A stretch of 5,165 nucleotides of DNA from CAYLZN01 sp964387935 (GCA_964387935.1 CAYLZN010000373.1:1-5165); one strand, 5' to 3'; positions 1 through 5,165 are shown, counted from the first letter of the stretch. Notes: a model not told the origin generated them from the letters alone. Translations and numbers: made by a program.

Positions 1-2
1 CC

Positions 3-620
3 GCGGCGGGCCCGCAGGCTCCGGCCCCGGCGCCCTCACAGCCCGCAGCGGCGGGGCAGGCGACACCGCAGGCGGCTGTGCGCGTGGTCGCCGAGACCCT
101 GGTCGTTCCCCAGGGCACGCTGATTGTCGTGCGGCTGGCCAGCGACCTCAGTTCGGCGACGGCGACGGTCGGTGACCGCTTCCAGGGATTCCTCGACCAG
201 GACCTCGCCGCTGGTGGCCGGCTGATCGCGCCCCGCGGGAGCAAGGTCTTCGGCGTGGTCACCGCGGCGGACAAGGGCAGCAAGGGCAGCGGCCAGCCCG
301 TACTCAGCGTGTCGCTCACGGACCTCAAGGTGGGCGACCGCCTGCTGCCGATCAAGACGCAGCCGCTGACCGTGCAGGGCAAGGCCGGCAAGGGCGGCCG
401 CAAGGTCGTGGGCGGAGCGGGGCTTGGTGCGGCGATCGGCGCCATCGCCGACGGGGGCGAGGGGGCGGCGATCGGCGCGGCGATCGGTGGAGCCGCGGGC
501 GTGGGAGCGGCGGCCGCGGGGTCGCAGACCGCGGCCGTCATTCCCGCGCAGTCGCCGGAATCGTTCACGGTGGCCGTGCCGTTCCAGATCGACGTCATGA
601 CGAACGTCGCGGTTCGGTAG
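3..620 (+). CDS. Glycine-zipper envelope protein, C-terminal part (5' end outside window)
   Basis: The frame is open to the left edge with no stop, so this is the last 205 or so codons of a longer gene. A GTG at 78 could be read as a start, but the preceding codons encode a Pro/Ala/Gln-rich linker that looks like real protein and no ribosome site precedes that GTG. Counting residues from the GTG codon: about 10-100 is a beta-rich domain with a G-T-L-I-V-V-R-L strand, a 'GDRF' turn and an 'APRGSKVFGVV' segment, a pattern loosely like the beta domain of TrbI/VirB10-type proteins (resemblance only). About 110-148 is a Gly/Ala glycine zipper built from repeated AAIGA units, able to pack in or on a membrane. 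A beta-like tail ends at the TAG. Function is unknown; the envelope location is inferred from the zipper and the neighbours. It probably shares a transcript with the next gene, 15 nt away. Confidence 0.75.
   Translation, partial: AAGPQAPAPAPSQPAAAGQATPQAAVRVVAETLVVPQGTLIVVRLASDLSSATATVGDRFQGFLDQDLAAGGRLIAPRGSKVFGVVTAADKGSKGSGQPVLSVSLTDLKVGDRLLPIKTQPLTVQGKAGKGGRKVVGGAGLGAAIGAIADGGEGAAIGAAIGGAAGVGAAAAGSQTAAVIPAQSPESFTVAVPFQIDVMTNVAVR
429..490 (+). repeat. In-frame 14-bp direct repeats encoding the glycine zipper
   Basis: The 14-mer gcggcgatcggcgc occurs exactly at 429-442 and 465-478. A third copy with two changes near its end lies at 477-490, overlapping the second by two bases. The offsets are 36 and 12 bases, both multiples of three, so each copy encodes the same Ala-Ala-Ile-Gly unit. 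This looks like internal duplication within the zipper and not a mobile or regulatory repeat. Confidence 0.7.
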
Positions 621-635
621 GAAAGGAGTCGCAGC

Positions 636-1328
636 ATGCAGGTCGGACGGGGAGTCGCAGTGGCGGTCGTGGTCTCGCTGGCGGCGATGGCACCGGCTCG
701 CGCGCAGGACCTCCAGCAGAAGCTCGCCGCCGCCAGGCAGTCCGCGGCGGCCAACCAGAAGGCGCTGCGCGCCTACACGTGGCTCGAGAAGACCGAGATC
801 TTCTTCAAGGGCGAGTCGAAGAACACCAAGGTCGAGTCGTGCCGCTACGGCCCCGACGGCAAGGTCCAGAAGACGCCCGTCGTCGAACCGCCGCCCCCTG
901 AGAAGCAGCGGGGGCTCCGTGGCCGCGTCGTCGCGAAGAAGACGGGCGAGATGAAAGAGGAACTGGAAAGCGCTGCGGCCCTGGTGCACCAGTACGTGCC
1001 ACCCGACCCGGACCTGATGCAGGTGGTCATGGGGGCCGGCACGGCGTCGCTCGCGCAGGCGGGACCAGGCCTCGTGGCGCTGAAGTTCCCTGGCTACGTG
1101 AAGGGAGGCGACGCCCTGACGCTGACCTTCGAGTCTGCGGTGAAATCGCTCCAGCGGATCGACGTCGCCACCCACCTGGACCAGCCCTCCGAGACGGTCA
1201 CCTTCAACGTGACCATGCAGTCGCTGCCCGACGGGACCAACTACCCGGCGCAGGTCACGCTGGGCATCCCGGGCCGCCAGATCGAGGTACGGATCACCAA
1301 GAGCAACTACCAGAAGCTGGCGATGTAG
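636..1328 (+). CDS. Secreted protein of unknown function
   Basis: 230 residues. The ATG at 636 is supported by AAAGGAG at 622-628, seven bases upstream. Residues 1-23 form a signal peptide: basic start, a Val/Ala/Leu core at 7-18, and an Ala-Arg-Ala cleavage site before Gln24. The mature protein starts with an Ala/Gln/Lys-rich probable helix (25-47), followed by alternating polar and hydrophobic strands ('AYTWLEKTEIFFKGE', 'ESCRYGPDGKVQKTP'). A Pro-rich loop with basic residues lies at 82-103, and strands run to the C-terminus. Similar proteins, as I recall them, are frequent and unnamed in Acidobacteriota. The strand pattern could suit a LolA-like curved sheet, but I see no diagnostic motif. 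C69 is the only cysteine of the mature chain, so no intramolecular disulfide is possible. It follows the zipper gene by 15 nt, probably in one operon. Confidence 0.85.
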   Translation: MQVGRGVAVAVVVSLAAMAPARAQDLQQKLAAARQSAAANQKALRAYTWLEKTEIFFKGESKNTKVESCRYGPDGKVQKTPVVEPPPPEKQRGLRGRVVAKKTGEMKEELESAAALVHQYVPPDPDLMQVVMGAGTASLAQAGPGLVALKFPGYVKGGDALTLTFESAVKSLQRIDVATHLDQPSETVTFNVTMQSLPDGTNYPAQVTLGIPGRQIEVRITKSNYQKLAM

Positions 1329-1374
1329 GTGTAACAACCCACACCCGTGCCCGGGAGGTCGGGCGTCATCGGTC

Positions 1375-1395
1375 GTGCCGCGCTCGGAGCGGCAC
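1375..1395 (+). other. 7-bp hairpin in the porin leader
   Basis: GTGCCGC (1375-1381) pairs perfectly with GCGGCAC (1389-1395) around a 7-nt loop. It ends eight bases before the ribosome-binding site of the porin gene. A smaller hairpin sits upstream: GCCCG at 1349-1353 with CGGGC at 1360-1364. There is no T run after either, so they are not classical terminators. They may shape the porin leader or mark an mRNA 5' end, but short GC stems arise easily in such DNA. Confidence 0.3.
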
Positions 1396-1402
1396 CGGCA
1401 GC

Positions 1403-1408
1403 GGAGAG
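1403..1408 (+). promoter_or_regulatory. Ribosome-binding site of the porin gene
   Basis: GGAGAG lies eight bases before the ATG at 1417. It decides the start against the in-frame GTG at 1375: the only Shine-Dalgarno core near that codon, GGAGG at 1354-1358, is 16 bases away, and using the GTG would add a 14-residue basic tail before the signal peptide. Confidence 0.6.
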
Positions 1409-1416
1409 CAGAGCAC

Positions 1417-2685
1417 ATGAGCGTACGGACATGCGAAACACCTTGGGTGAGCAGCTGCGCGGCGGCCGTGCTGGTTCTTGCGGCGTCAGCGGTGCACGCG
1501 GGACAGGCGGCCGTCTCCGGTCCCTCGTCCCCAGACACTGCGCCGGCGGCGGTTGAAGCACAAGCCCCGCCTGCGGCGCCCAAGGTCGTGGAGGAAGGTC
1601 TCTTCCCGAAGTCGTTCAAGATCCCGGGCACCGACCTGTCGCTCGGCGTCGGCGGATACGTGAAGGTGGACGTCATCCAGGACTTCAGCGGCATCAGCGA
1701 CGTCTACGAGTTCAAGACCAACAGTATCCCCGTCAGCGGGTCCTCGTCGGCCGACCTCGACGGCGGCACGACGATCCACGCGCGGGAGACGCGCTTCAAT
1801 CTCGACCTGCGGTCGAACGGCACCGGCCGGCACCACTTCCGCGCGTTCGTCGAAGGCGACTTCTTCGGCGACGGCAACGCCTTCCGACTGCGGCACGCGT
1901 ACGGCGAGTTCGGGCCGTTGCTCGCAGGGCAGACGTGGTCCACCTTCCAGGACATCAGCGCCAGGGGCCTGTCACTCGACTTCGAAGGGCCGGACGGCGA
2001 GGTGTTCGTGCGGCAGGCGATGGTCCGCCTCACCCACAAGATCGATCAGCACTGGAGCTTGGCCGTCGCGGCGGAGAACCCGACCCCTCAGGTGACCGTG
2101 GCGAGCGGCCTGACGGGCTCGGTCCGCGCCAATGTCCCCGACCTGCCCGGCTACGTGCGATACGACCGCGGTGGCGGGCACGTCCAGGTGGCAGGCCTGC
2201 TTCGGCAACTCCGTTTCGACGGGACGGGCGCGGTCGCGGACGAAGCGATGCTGGGCTGGGGCGTGAACGCCACGTTCGTGCTGCCGGTGGGCAAGCACGA
2301 CCAGTTGCTGGGACAGTTCGCGATCGGCGAGGGGACCGGGCGCTACATCGAAGGCCTGAGCGGGCAGAACCTCGACGCCGCACTCACCTCGTCGCTCGAC
2401 CTGCAGGGGATCCGGACGCAGGCCGGGTACCTCGGGTACATTCACAAATGGACGCCCGCCCTCAAGTCCGGCGTGGCCGTCAGCACGTCGTCGGTGGACG
2501 ACCACGTGGCGCTCTCGGCGTCGGCCATCGACCGCCTCATGGACGTCCGGGGCAATCTCATCTGGACGCCCTACCGCCTGGTCGACATCGGCGGCGAGGT
2601 GCTTTGGGGCGAGCGCCGCAACAAGAACGGGGCGACCGGCGAGGCCTGGCGCGTCCAGTTCGCCGTCATCTACCGCCTCAACTGA
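1417..2685 (+). CDS. DcaP-like outer-membrane porin
   Basis: 422 residues from the ATG at 1417. DcaP-type porins are trimeric beta-barrels that let small, mostly anionic solutes such as dicarboxylates cross the outer membrane. Residues 1-28 are a signal peptide (core about 14-25, cleavage after Ala-Val-His-Ala). Residues 29-60 are a Pro/Ala-rich spacer. The barrel starts near 66 with 'SLGVGGYVKVDVIQDF', followed by family hallmarks: 'ARETRFNLDLRS' (122-133), 'VEGDFFG' (145-151), 'LRHAYGEFGPLLAGQTWSTF' (158-177), and 'LDFEGPDGEVFVRQ' (187-200). Alternating amphipathic strands continue to the end. The family call is from recalled hallmarks, and the substrate cannot be read from the sequence. 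Two oddities: known DcaP has an N-terminal coiled coil where this one has a Pro/Ala spacer, and the last residues are Tyr-Arg-Leu-Asn, not a terminal Phe or Trp. The carbonic anhydrase gene follows 23 nt later, probably co-transcribed. Confidence 0.88.
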   Translation: MSVRTCETPWVSSCAAAVLVLAASAVHAGQAAVSGPSSPDTAPAAVEAQAPPAAPKVVEEGLFPKSFKIPGTDLSLGVGGYVKVDVIQDFSGISDVYEFKTNSIPVSGSSSADLDGGTTIHARETRFNLDLRSNGTGRHHFRAFVEGDFFGDGNAFRLRHAYGEFGPLLAGQTWSTFQDISARGLSLDFEGPDGEVFVRQAMVRLTHKIDQHWSLAVAAENPTPQVTVASGLTGSVRANVPDLPGYVRYDRGGGHVQVAGLLRQLRFDGTGAVADEAMLGWGVNATFVLPVGKHDQLLGQFAIGEGTGRYIEGLSGQNLDAALTSSLDLQGIRTQAGYLGYIHKWTPALKSGVAVSTSSVDDHVALSASAIDRLMDVRGNLIWTPYRLVDIGGEVLWGERRNKNGATGEAWRVQFAVIYRLN

Positions 2686-2698
2686 GTGATATCCCTCC

Positions 2699-2704
2699 AG
2701 GAGG
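2699..2704 (+). promoter_or_regulatory. Strong ribosome-binding site inside a palindrome
   Basis: AGGAGG sits four bases before the ATG at 2709, a consensus core with tight spacing. It fixes the start of the carbonic anhydrase even though that frame stays open far upstream through the porin gene. The core is the right half of the palindrome CCTCC-A-GGAGG (2694-2704). As RNA this could fold as CCTC/GAGG around a 3-nt loop and partly hide the site. Confidence 0.7.
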
Positions 2705-2708
2705 AACC

Positions 2709-3587
2709 ATGAAACCGACAGTTGTCTCCCGATACGCGGCTGCGGCAGCGGTCGAGGCGCTCTCCATGACCGGCTGCAGCCCGGCACCGGCCGAGAAGGC
2801 CGCGCCTGCGCCGCCTCCTCCGGCCGCGCCACAGGCGACCACGAAGCCCGCCGCCGCGCCGGCCGCTGCGGACCCGGCGTGGCACTACGAAGGAGACGCC
2901 GGGCCGGCGAAGTGGGGCACGTTGACGCCGAAGTTCGCCGCATGCGGTGAGGGTAAGGCGCAGTCACCGGTCGATATCGCCACGACGGCGCCGGGCACCA
3001 ACGCGGCGGTACTGAAGACGAACCTGAAGCCGGGCGAGCTGCGCATCGCCCACCACGAGCACGTGGCCGACGGCATCAACAACGGCCACACCATCCAGAT
3101 CAACTACGACGGAGCCGACACGCTCACGATTGGCGACGAGACCTACTCCCTGGTCCAATACCACTTCCACAACGAGAGCGAGCACACGGTGAAGGGCAGG
3201 CACTACCCGATGGAGATGCACCTCGTGCACAAGTCCGCCAGCGGCAAGCTCGCGGTCATCGGCGTGTTCATCGAGGAAGGCGCGCACAACCCCGCGTTCG
3301 ATCCGATCTGGAACAACCTGCCGGCGCAGAAGGGCGTCGAGACGCACTACGCGGCCGTCAGCGTGGACGTGGACAAGCTGCTGCCGGCGAGCCGCGCCTC
3401 GTTCCGGTACGACGGCTCGCTGACCACGCCGCCGTGTTCCGAAGGCGTCCGCTGGATCGTGATGAAGTCGCCCATCCAGCTGTCGGCCGCGCAGATCAAG
3501 GCGTTCACGTCGATCGTCCACGACAACAACCGCCCGACCCAGCCGCTCAACGGCCGGCCGGTGCTCGAGGAAGCCGTCACGCAGTAG
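2709..3587 (+). CDS. Alpha-type carbonic anhydrase, probable lipoprotein
   Basis: 292 residues; hydrates CO2 to bicarbonate and a proton with a zinc ion, outside the cytoplasm. All hallmark residues are visible (human CA II numbering in brackets): zinc ligands H152, H154 and H171 (94, 96, 119) in 'YHFHNESEH' and 'MEMHLVH'; E158 (106) and T239 (199), which orient the zinc-bound hydroxide; H127 in 'NNGH' as proton shuttle (64); Y60 in 'WHYEG' (7). C79 and C243 match the disulfide usual in bacterial members. The fold spans about 57-290, normal for the family. Residues 1-23 end in Met-Thr-Gly-Cys, an imperfect lipobox, and Glu16 interrupts the hydrophobic core, so lipidation at C23 is likely but not certain. 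If lipidated, Ser24 at +2 favours the outer membrane. A Pro/Ala-rich tether fills 25-55. It lies 23 nt after the porin gene. Enzymatic activity is expected. Confidence 0.95.
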   Translation: MKPTVVSRYAAAAAVEALSMTGCSPAPAEKAAPAPPPPAAPQATTKPAAAPAAADPAWHYEGDAGPAKWGTLTPKFAACGEGKAQSPVDIATTAPGTNAAVLKTNLKPGELRIAHHEHVADGINNGHTIQINYDGADTLTIGDETYSLVQYHFHNESEHTVKGRHYPMEMHLVHKSASGKLAVIGVFIEEGAHNPAFDPIWNNLPAQKGVETHYAAVSVDVDKLLPASRASFRYDGSLTTPPCSEGVRWIVMKSPIQLSAAQIKAFTSIVHDNNRPTQPLNGRPVLEEAVTQ

Positions 3588-3615
3588 TCGTGCCGCGTCC
3601 GTCATGTCGGCCGGC

Positions 3616-3640
3616 GCGGGTCCTCCGCAGGGGGACTCGC
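3616..3640 (+). terminator. Strong intergenic hairpin, possible transcript end
   Basis: Positions 3616-3626 pair with 3630-3640 in an 11-bp stem (two G-U pairs, at 3619/3637 and 3624/3632) around the loop GCA. It begins 29 bases after the carbonic anhydrase stop. No T run follows, so it is not a textbook intrinsic terminator. It could stabilise the upstream mRNA 3' end or slow polymerase for another factor. A 5-bp stem (TCGCC 3647-3651, GGCGA 3656-3660, loop GACA) follows directly. If the hairpin ends the transcript, the 3708 gene needs its own promoter, and I see no clear one in the gap. Confidence 0.4.
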
Positions 3641-3695
3641 AGCCGATCGCCGACAGGCGACAGTGACAGTCGAACCGTTCCCGAACCCAACAGCC

Positions 3696-3701
3696 AAGGA
3701 G
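3696..3701 (+). promoter_or_regulatory. Ribosome-binding site deciding the start at 3708
   Basis: AAGGAG lies six bases before the ATG at 3708. It favours this start over the in-frame GTG at 3663, which would place 15 mostly polar residues before the signal peptide and has no such site upstream. Confidence 0.75.
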
Positions 3702-3707
3702 ACAGCC

Positions 3708-4322
3708 ATGAAGCGCACACAGTTCGTCACGCTTGCCACCGTCATCACCTTCGCCGCCGGTCCGCTTTTCGCCCAGAAAACGCCGTTCACCGAGGCCACG
3801 CCCACCAAGGACGCGCCACTGCGCTTCTCCTGCTTCGCCGTCAACATGCAGGGCGGCATGGCGGGGGACGTCGAGGTCGCCATCGAGCGCTGGACGACGG
3901 ACGCCGAGCGACAGGCCCTGCTGGGGCTCGTCAGCCAGACGACCGACAGAAACCAGGACAAGCTCGTCAAAGCGCTGCAGGACATCAAGCCGCGCGTCGG
4001 CTTCATCCGCACGCCCAACAGCATGGGCTGGGACCTGAAGTACGCGTGGGAGGCCAAGACGGCCGACGGCAAACGGCAGGTCGTCATTGCCACCGACAAG
4101 CCGGTCAGCTTCCTCGCGGCGGCCAGCGGCTCGCGGACGATGGACTACCTGTTCAGCCTGGTCGAGATGCAGTTCCCGGACGGGCAGAGCAAGGGCGAGG
4201 GCAAGCTGTTGGGGCAGACCTCGATTTCCGTCACGAACGGCCGGCTGGAACTCGAAATCTACGGGCAGGAGCCGACGCGCCTGACGCAGTGCACCGAGAA
4301 GAACCCGAAGGTGAAGAAGTAG
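3708..4322 (+). CDS. Small secreted protein of unknown function
   Basis: 204 residues. Residues 1-22 form a signal peptide: Lys2-Arg3, a hydrophobic core at 6-20, and cleavage likely after Phe-Ala before Gln23. The mature domain carries motifs that I recall from an unnamed family common in Acidobacteriota: 'IERWTTDAER' (59-68), a helical stretch ending 'LVKALQDIKP' (86-95), 'VGFIRTPNSMGWDLKYAWE' (97-115), 'VIATDKPVSF' (126-135), and 'EGKLLGQTSI' (164-173), then 'LELEIYG' (180-186). This order fits a compact mixed alpha/beta domain. C42 and C195 are its only cysteines and could form a disulfide. No catalytic motif is apparent and no function is known to me. The tail is Lys-rich. It follows the carbonic anhydrase in the same direction but across a 120-nt gap with a strong hairpin, so co-transcription is uncertain. 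Its stop faces that of the cupin gene. Confidence 0.85.
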   Translation: MKRTQFVTLATVITFAAGPLFAQKTPFTEATPTKDAPLRFSCFAVNMQGGMAGDVEVAIERWTTDAERQALLGLVSQTTDRNQDKLVKALQDIKPRVGFIRTPNSMGWDLKYAWEAKTADGKRQVVIATDKPVSFLAAASGSRTMDYLFSLVEMQFPDGQSKGEGKLLGQTSISVTNGRLELEIYGQEPTRLTQCTEKNPKVKK

Positions 4323-4412
4323 GCGCTGAAGTCGCGAGCGGTTTGGCGCCGAGCCCGGTCGCCGTCATCGGCGTCTACGGCACCGAGTACCTGTACCGCG
4401 CCACGCGGACAG

Positions 4413-4426
4413 CGGTGACGCCACCG
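4413..4426. terminator. Weak hairpin between convergent genes
   Basis: In the 110-nt gap between the two facing stops, CGGTG (4413-4417) pairs with CACCG (4422-4426) around ACGC. The T-leaning stretch ATTCTT follows on the plus strand. A second 5-bp stem lies at 4360-4373 (CGCCG, loop TCAT, CGGCG). The position suits a terminator, but the stems are short and the T run poor. Confidence 0.2.
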
Positions 4427-4432
4427 GATTCT

Positions 4433-5158
4433 TCAGCGCAGCCACTGCACGAGGACGACCCGGTAGTCGGCCGTGCCCTCGTTCCGTACGCGGTGGGTGA
4501 GCGGTGTGGCGGCGTCGGCAGCGAAGGTCACGCGGCCCGCTTCAATGGTCTCGGTCTTTCCCCAGGGTTCGCCTTCGACCTGCGTGGCGACCCTCCCACC
4601 CGAGACGAAGACCGCCACCGAGTCGTACGCATGGCGGTGGAACGTCGTCGTGACGCCGGGCGGGATCCGCACGTCGTAGACGCGCACGTACTGGTTCTCG
4701 AACGCCCAGCGGTGGTGCGGGTCGTCCAGGTACTGCTTCGACGAAGGCCCGGGCGGGCCGGCCAGCGCGCGTGCCGGTTCGGCCGCCGCCTTCAGCTCGA
4801 TGACGACGTTCTCGAGCGGCGTAGCGGCGAGGTTGGTCACCGATCGCCGGGCGGGCTCGCTCCACGCGACGTCGCCGGCTGCGGTGCGCACGAGGCGCGT
4901 CGTGCCGTCTGCCGGCGACGTCCGGACGTCGTTGGCCGTGAGCGACACGACGACCCGCGCGGGCCGGTCGTGCATCGGGAGCGAGCCGCCAGGAGGCACG
5001 CGCAGCCGAACGACGCGAATGCGCGCGTCCTCGTATTCCACCGTCGTATTCGCTGGCGCGACGACGACGAGGTCCTGGCAGTAGGCGGGGACGGCGCAGG
5101 CGAGGGCCACGGCGACGAGAAGCACACGGGGCGTGAGGGGCATCGGAACGGGCATCAT
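4433..5158 (-). CDS. Exported tandem-cupin (bicupin) protein
   Basis: 241 residues if read from the ATG at 5158; an in-frame ATG at 5143 would give 236. A signal peptide (core about 12-24, cleavage near C27/Q28) sends it to the periplasm. Two similar beta-barrel halves follow. Half 1 (about 38-124) has 'ARIRVVRLRVPPGGSLPMHD' but keeps only H63 of the HxH pair and has R105 where the second-motif His belongs. Half 2 (about 150-241) has the matching 'VRVYDVRIPPG', then H174-R-H176, and 'PLTHRVRN' with H222 followed three residues later by N226, so it can plausibly bind a metal; the usual Glu of motif 1 is not obvious (D179 or S180 lies there). Cupins range from enzymes to sugar- or metal-binding proteins, and the substrate cannot be told. 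Transcribed toward the 3708 gene, so it is not part of that operon. The upstream region is cut by the window edge. Confidence 0.85.
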   Translation of the reverse strand: MMPVPMPLTPRVLLVAVALACAVPAYCQDLVVVAPANTTVEYEDARIRVVRLRVPPGGSLPMHDRPARVVVSLTANDVRTSPADGTTRLVRTAAGDVAWSEPARRSVTNLAATPLENVVIELKAAAEPARALAGPPGPSSKQYLDDPHHRWAFENQYVRVYDVRIPPGVTTTFHRHAYDSVAVFVSGGRVATQVEGEPWGKTETIEAGRVTFAADAATPLTHRVRNEGTADYRVVLVQWLR

Positions 5159-5159
5159 A
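5154..5159 (-). promoter_or_regulatory. TATGAT, possible -10 box at the cupin start
   Basis: Reading the minus strand from the edge gives CCATTGTATGATGCCC. TATGAT (5159-5154) is one base from the -10 consensus TATAAT and overlaps the first two ATG codons. Used as a promoter, it would start RNA near 5147 and leave the ATG at 5143 as a nearly leaderless start. No Shine-Dalgarno sequence is visible before either candidate. The match may be chance, and any -35 lies outside the window. Confidence 0.2.
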
Positions 5160-5165
5160 CAATGG

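Noticed and set aside
429..490. Repeats as a CRISPR or mobile-element trace
   Set aside because: The repeats are short, in frame, unevenly spaced and encode a glycine zipper, so protein-level duplication explains them.
1347..1556. A short plus-strand frame overlapping the porin start, or a frameshift in the porin signal peptide
   Set aside because: The ATG at 1431 in this frame has no ribosome site, and its product has no hydrophobic signal, whereas the 1417 frame reads cleanly through signal peptide and barrel.
36..1694. A 552-codon open frame on the minus strand
   Set aside because: It lies antisense to two well-supported genes and the start of the porin. It is rich in Arg, His and Leu with no domain or signal, as expected for the complement of GC-rich coding DNA.
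1935..2708. Possible 258-residue N-terminal extension of the carbonic anhydrase, or a porin-overlapping gene
   Set aside because: The frame is open through the porin gene, but its translation is Arg/Gly/Pro-rich without a fold, while the consensus ribosome site and signal peptide place the start at 2709.
1972..2967. A 331-codon open frame on the minus strand across porin and anhydrase
   Set aside because: It is antisense to two recognisable families and has the low-information composition of a shadow frame.
2964..3605. A 213-codon open frame on the minus strand over the anhydrase
   Set aside because: The opposite strand encodes an intact enzyme with all active-site residues. The antisense product is Val/Arg/Asp-rich, a typical mirror of GC-rich codons.
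3602..4099. A 165-codon minus-strand frame over the small secreted protein
   Set aside because: The plus-strand gene has a ribosome site, a signal peptide and family motifs; the antisense frame has no ribosome site or domain that I recognise.
4542..5162. An alternative minus-strand frame over the cupin gene
   Set aside because: It is Arg-rich and structureless. The neighbouring frame gives a signal peptide and two cupin halves.

Overview
The window is uniformly GC-rich, with third codon positions almost all G or C. It looks like ordinary chromosome from a diderm (outer-membrane) bacterium. Two of its proteins (about 636-1328 and 3708-4322) resemble unnamed secreted families that I know mainly from Acidobacteriota, and bicupins like the last gene also occur there. 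Acidobacteriota, perhaps the Vicinamibacteria side, is therefore my best guess, but it rests on recalled family resemblance and not on a marker gene. I see no RNA gene, transposase, integrase, CRISPR array, phage gene or replication origin.

Layout: five genes lie on the plus strand and one on the minus strand. (1) 3-620 is the C-terminal part of a Pro/Ala-linker and glycine-zipper protein whose start lies off the left edge. (2) 636-1328, 15 nt downstream, is a secreted protein of unknown function. (3) After an 88-nt leader with two small hairpins comes a DcaP-like outer-membrane porin at 1417-2685. (4) 23 nt later is an alpha-type carbonic anhydrase at 2709-3587, with all catalytic residues present and a probable but weak lipoprotein signal. 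(5) After a 120-nt gap with a strong 11-bp hairpin comes a small secreted protein of unknown function at 3708-4322. (6) Facing it, separated by 110 nt, is an exported tandem-cupin protein at 5158-4433.

Working together: every complete protein has an N-terminal export signal, so the window is an envelope/periplasm neighbourhood. The closest pairing is porin plus carbonic anhydrase, which are probably co-transcribed. A plausible but unproven reading is that the porin passes small anions or acids across the outer membrane while the periplasmic enzyme interconverts CO2 and bicarbonate. Three of the proteins share Pro/Ala-rich linkers next to their folded domains. I found no convincing new system. 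The points most worth following are the porin/anhydrase pair, the loss of metal ligands in the first cupin half, the intergenic hairpin, and the start of the cupin gene.
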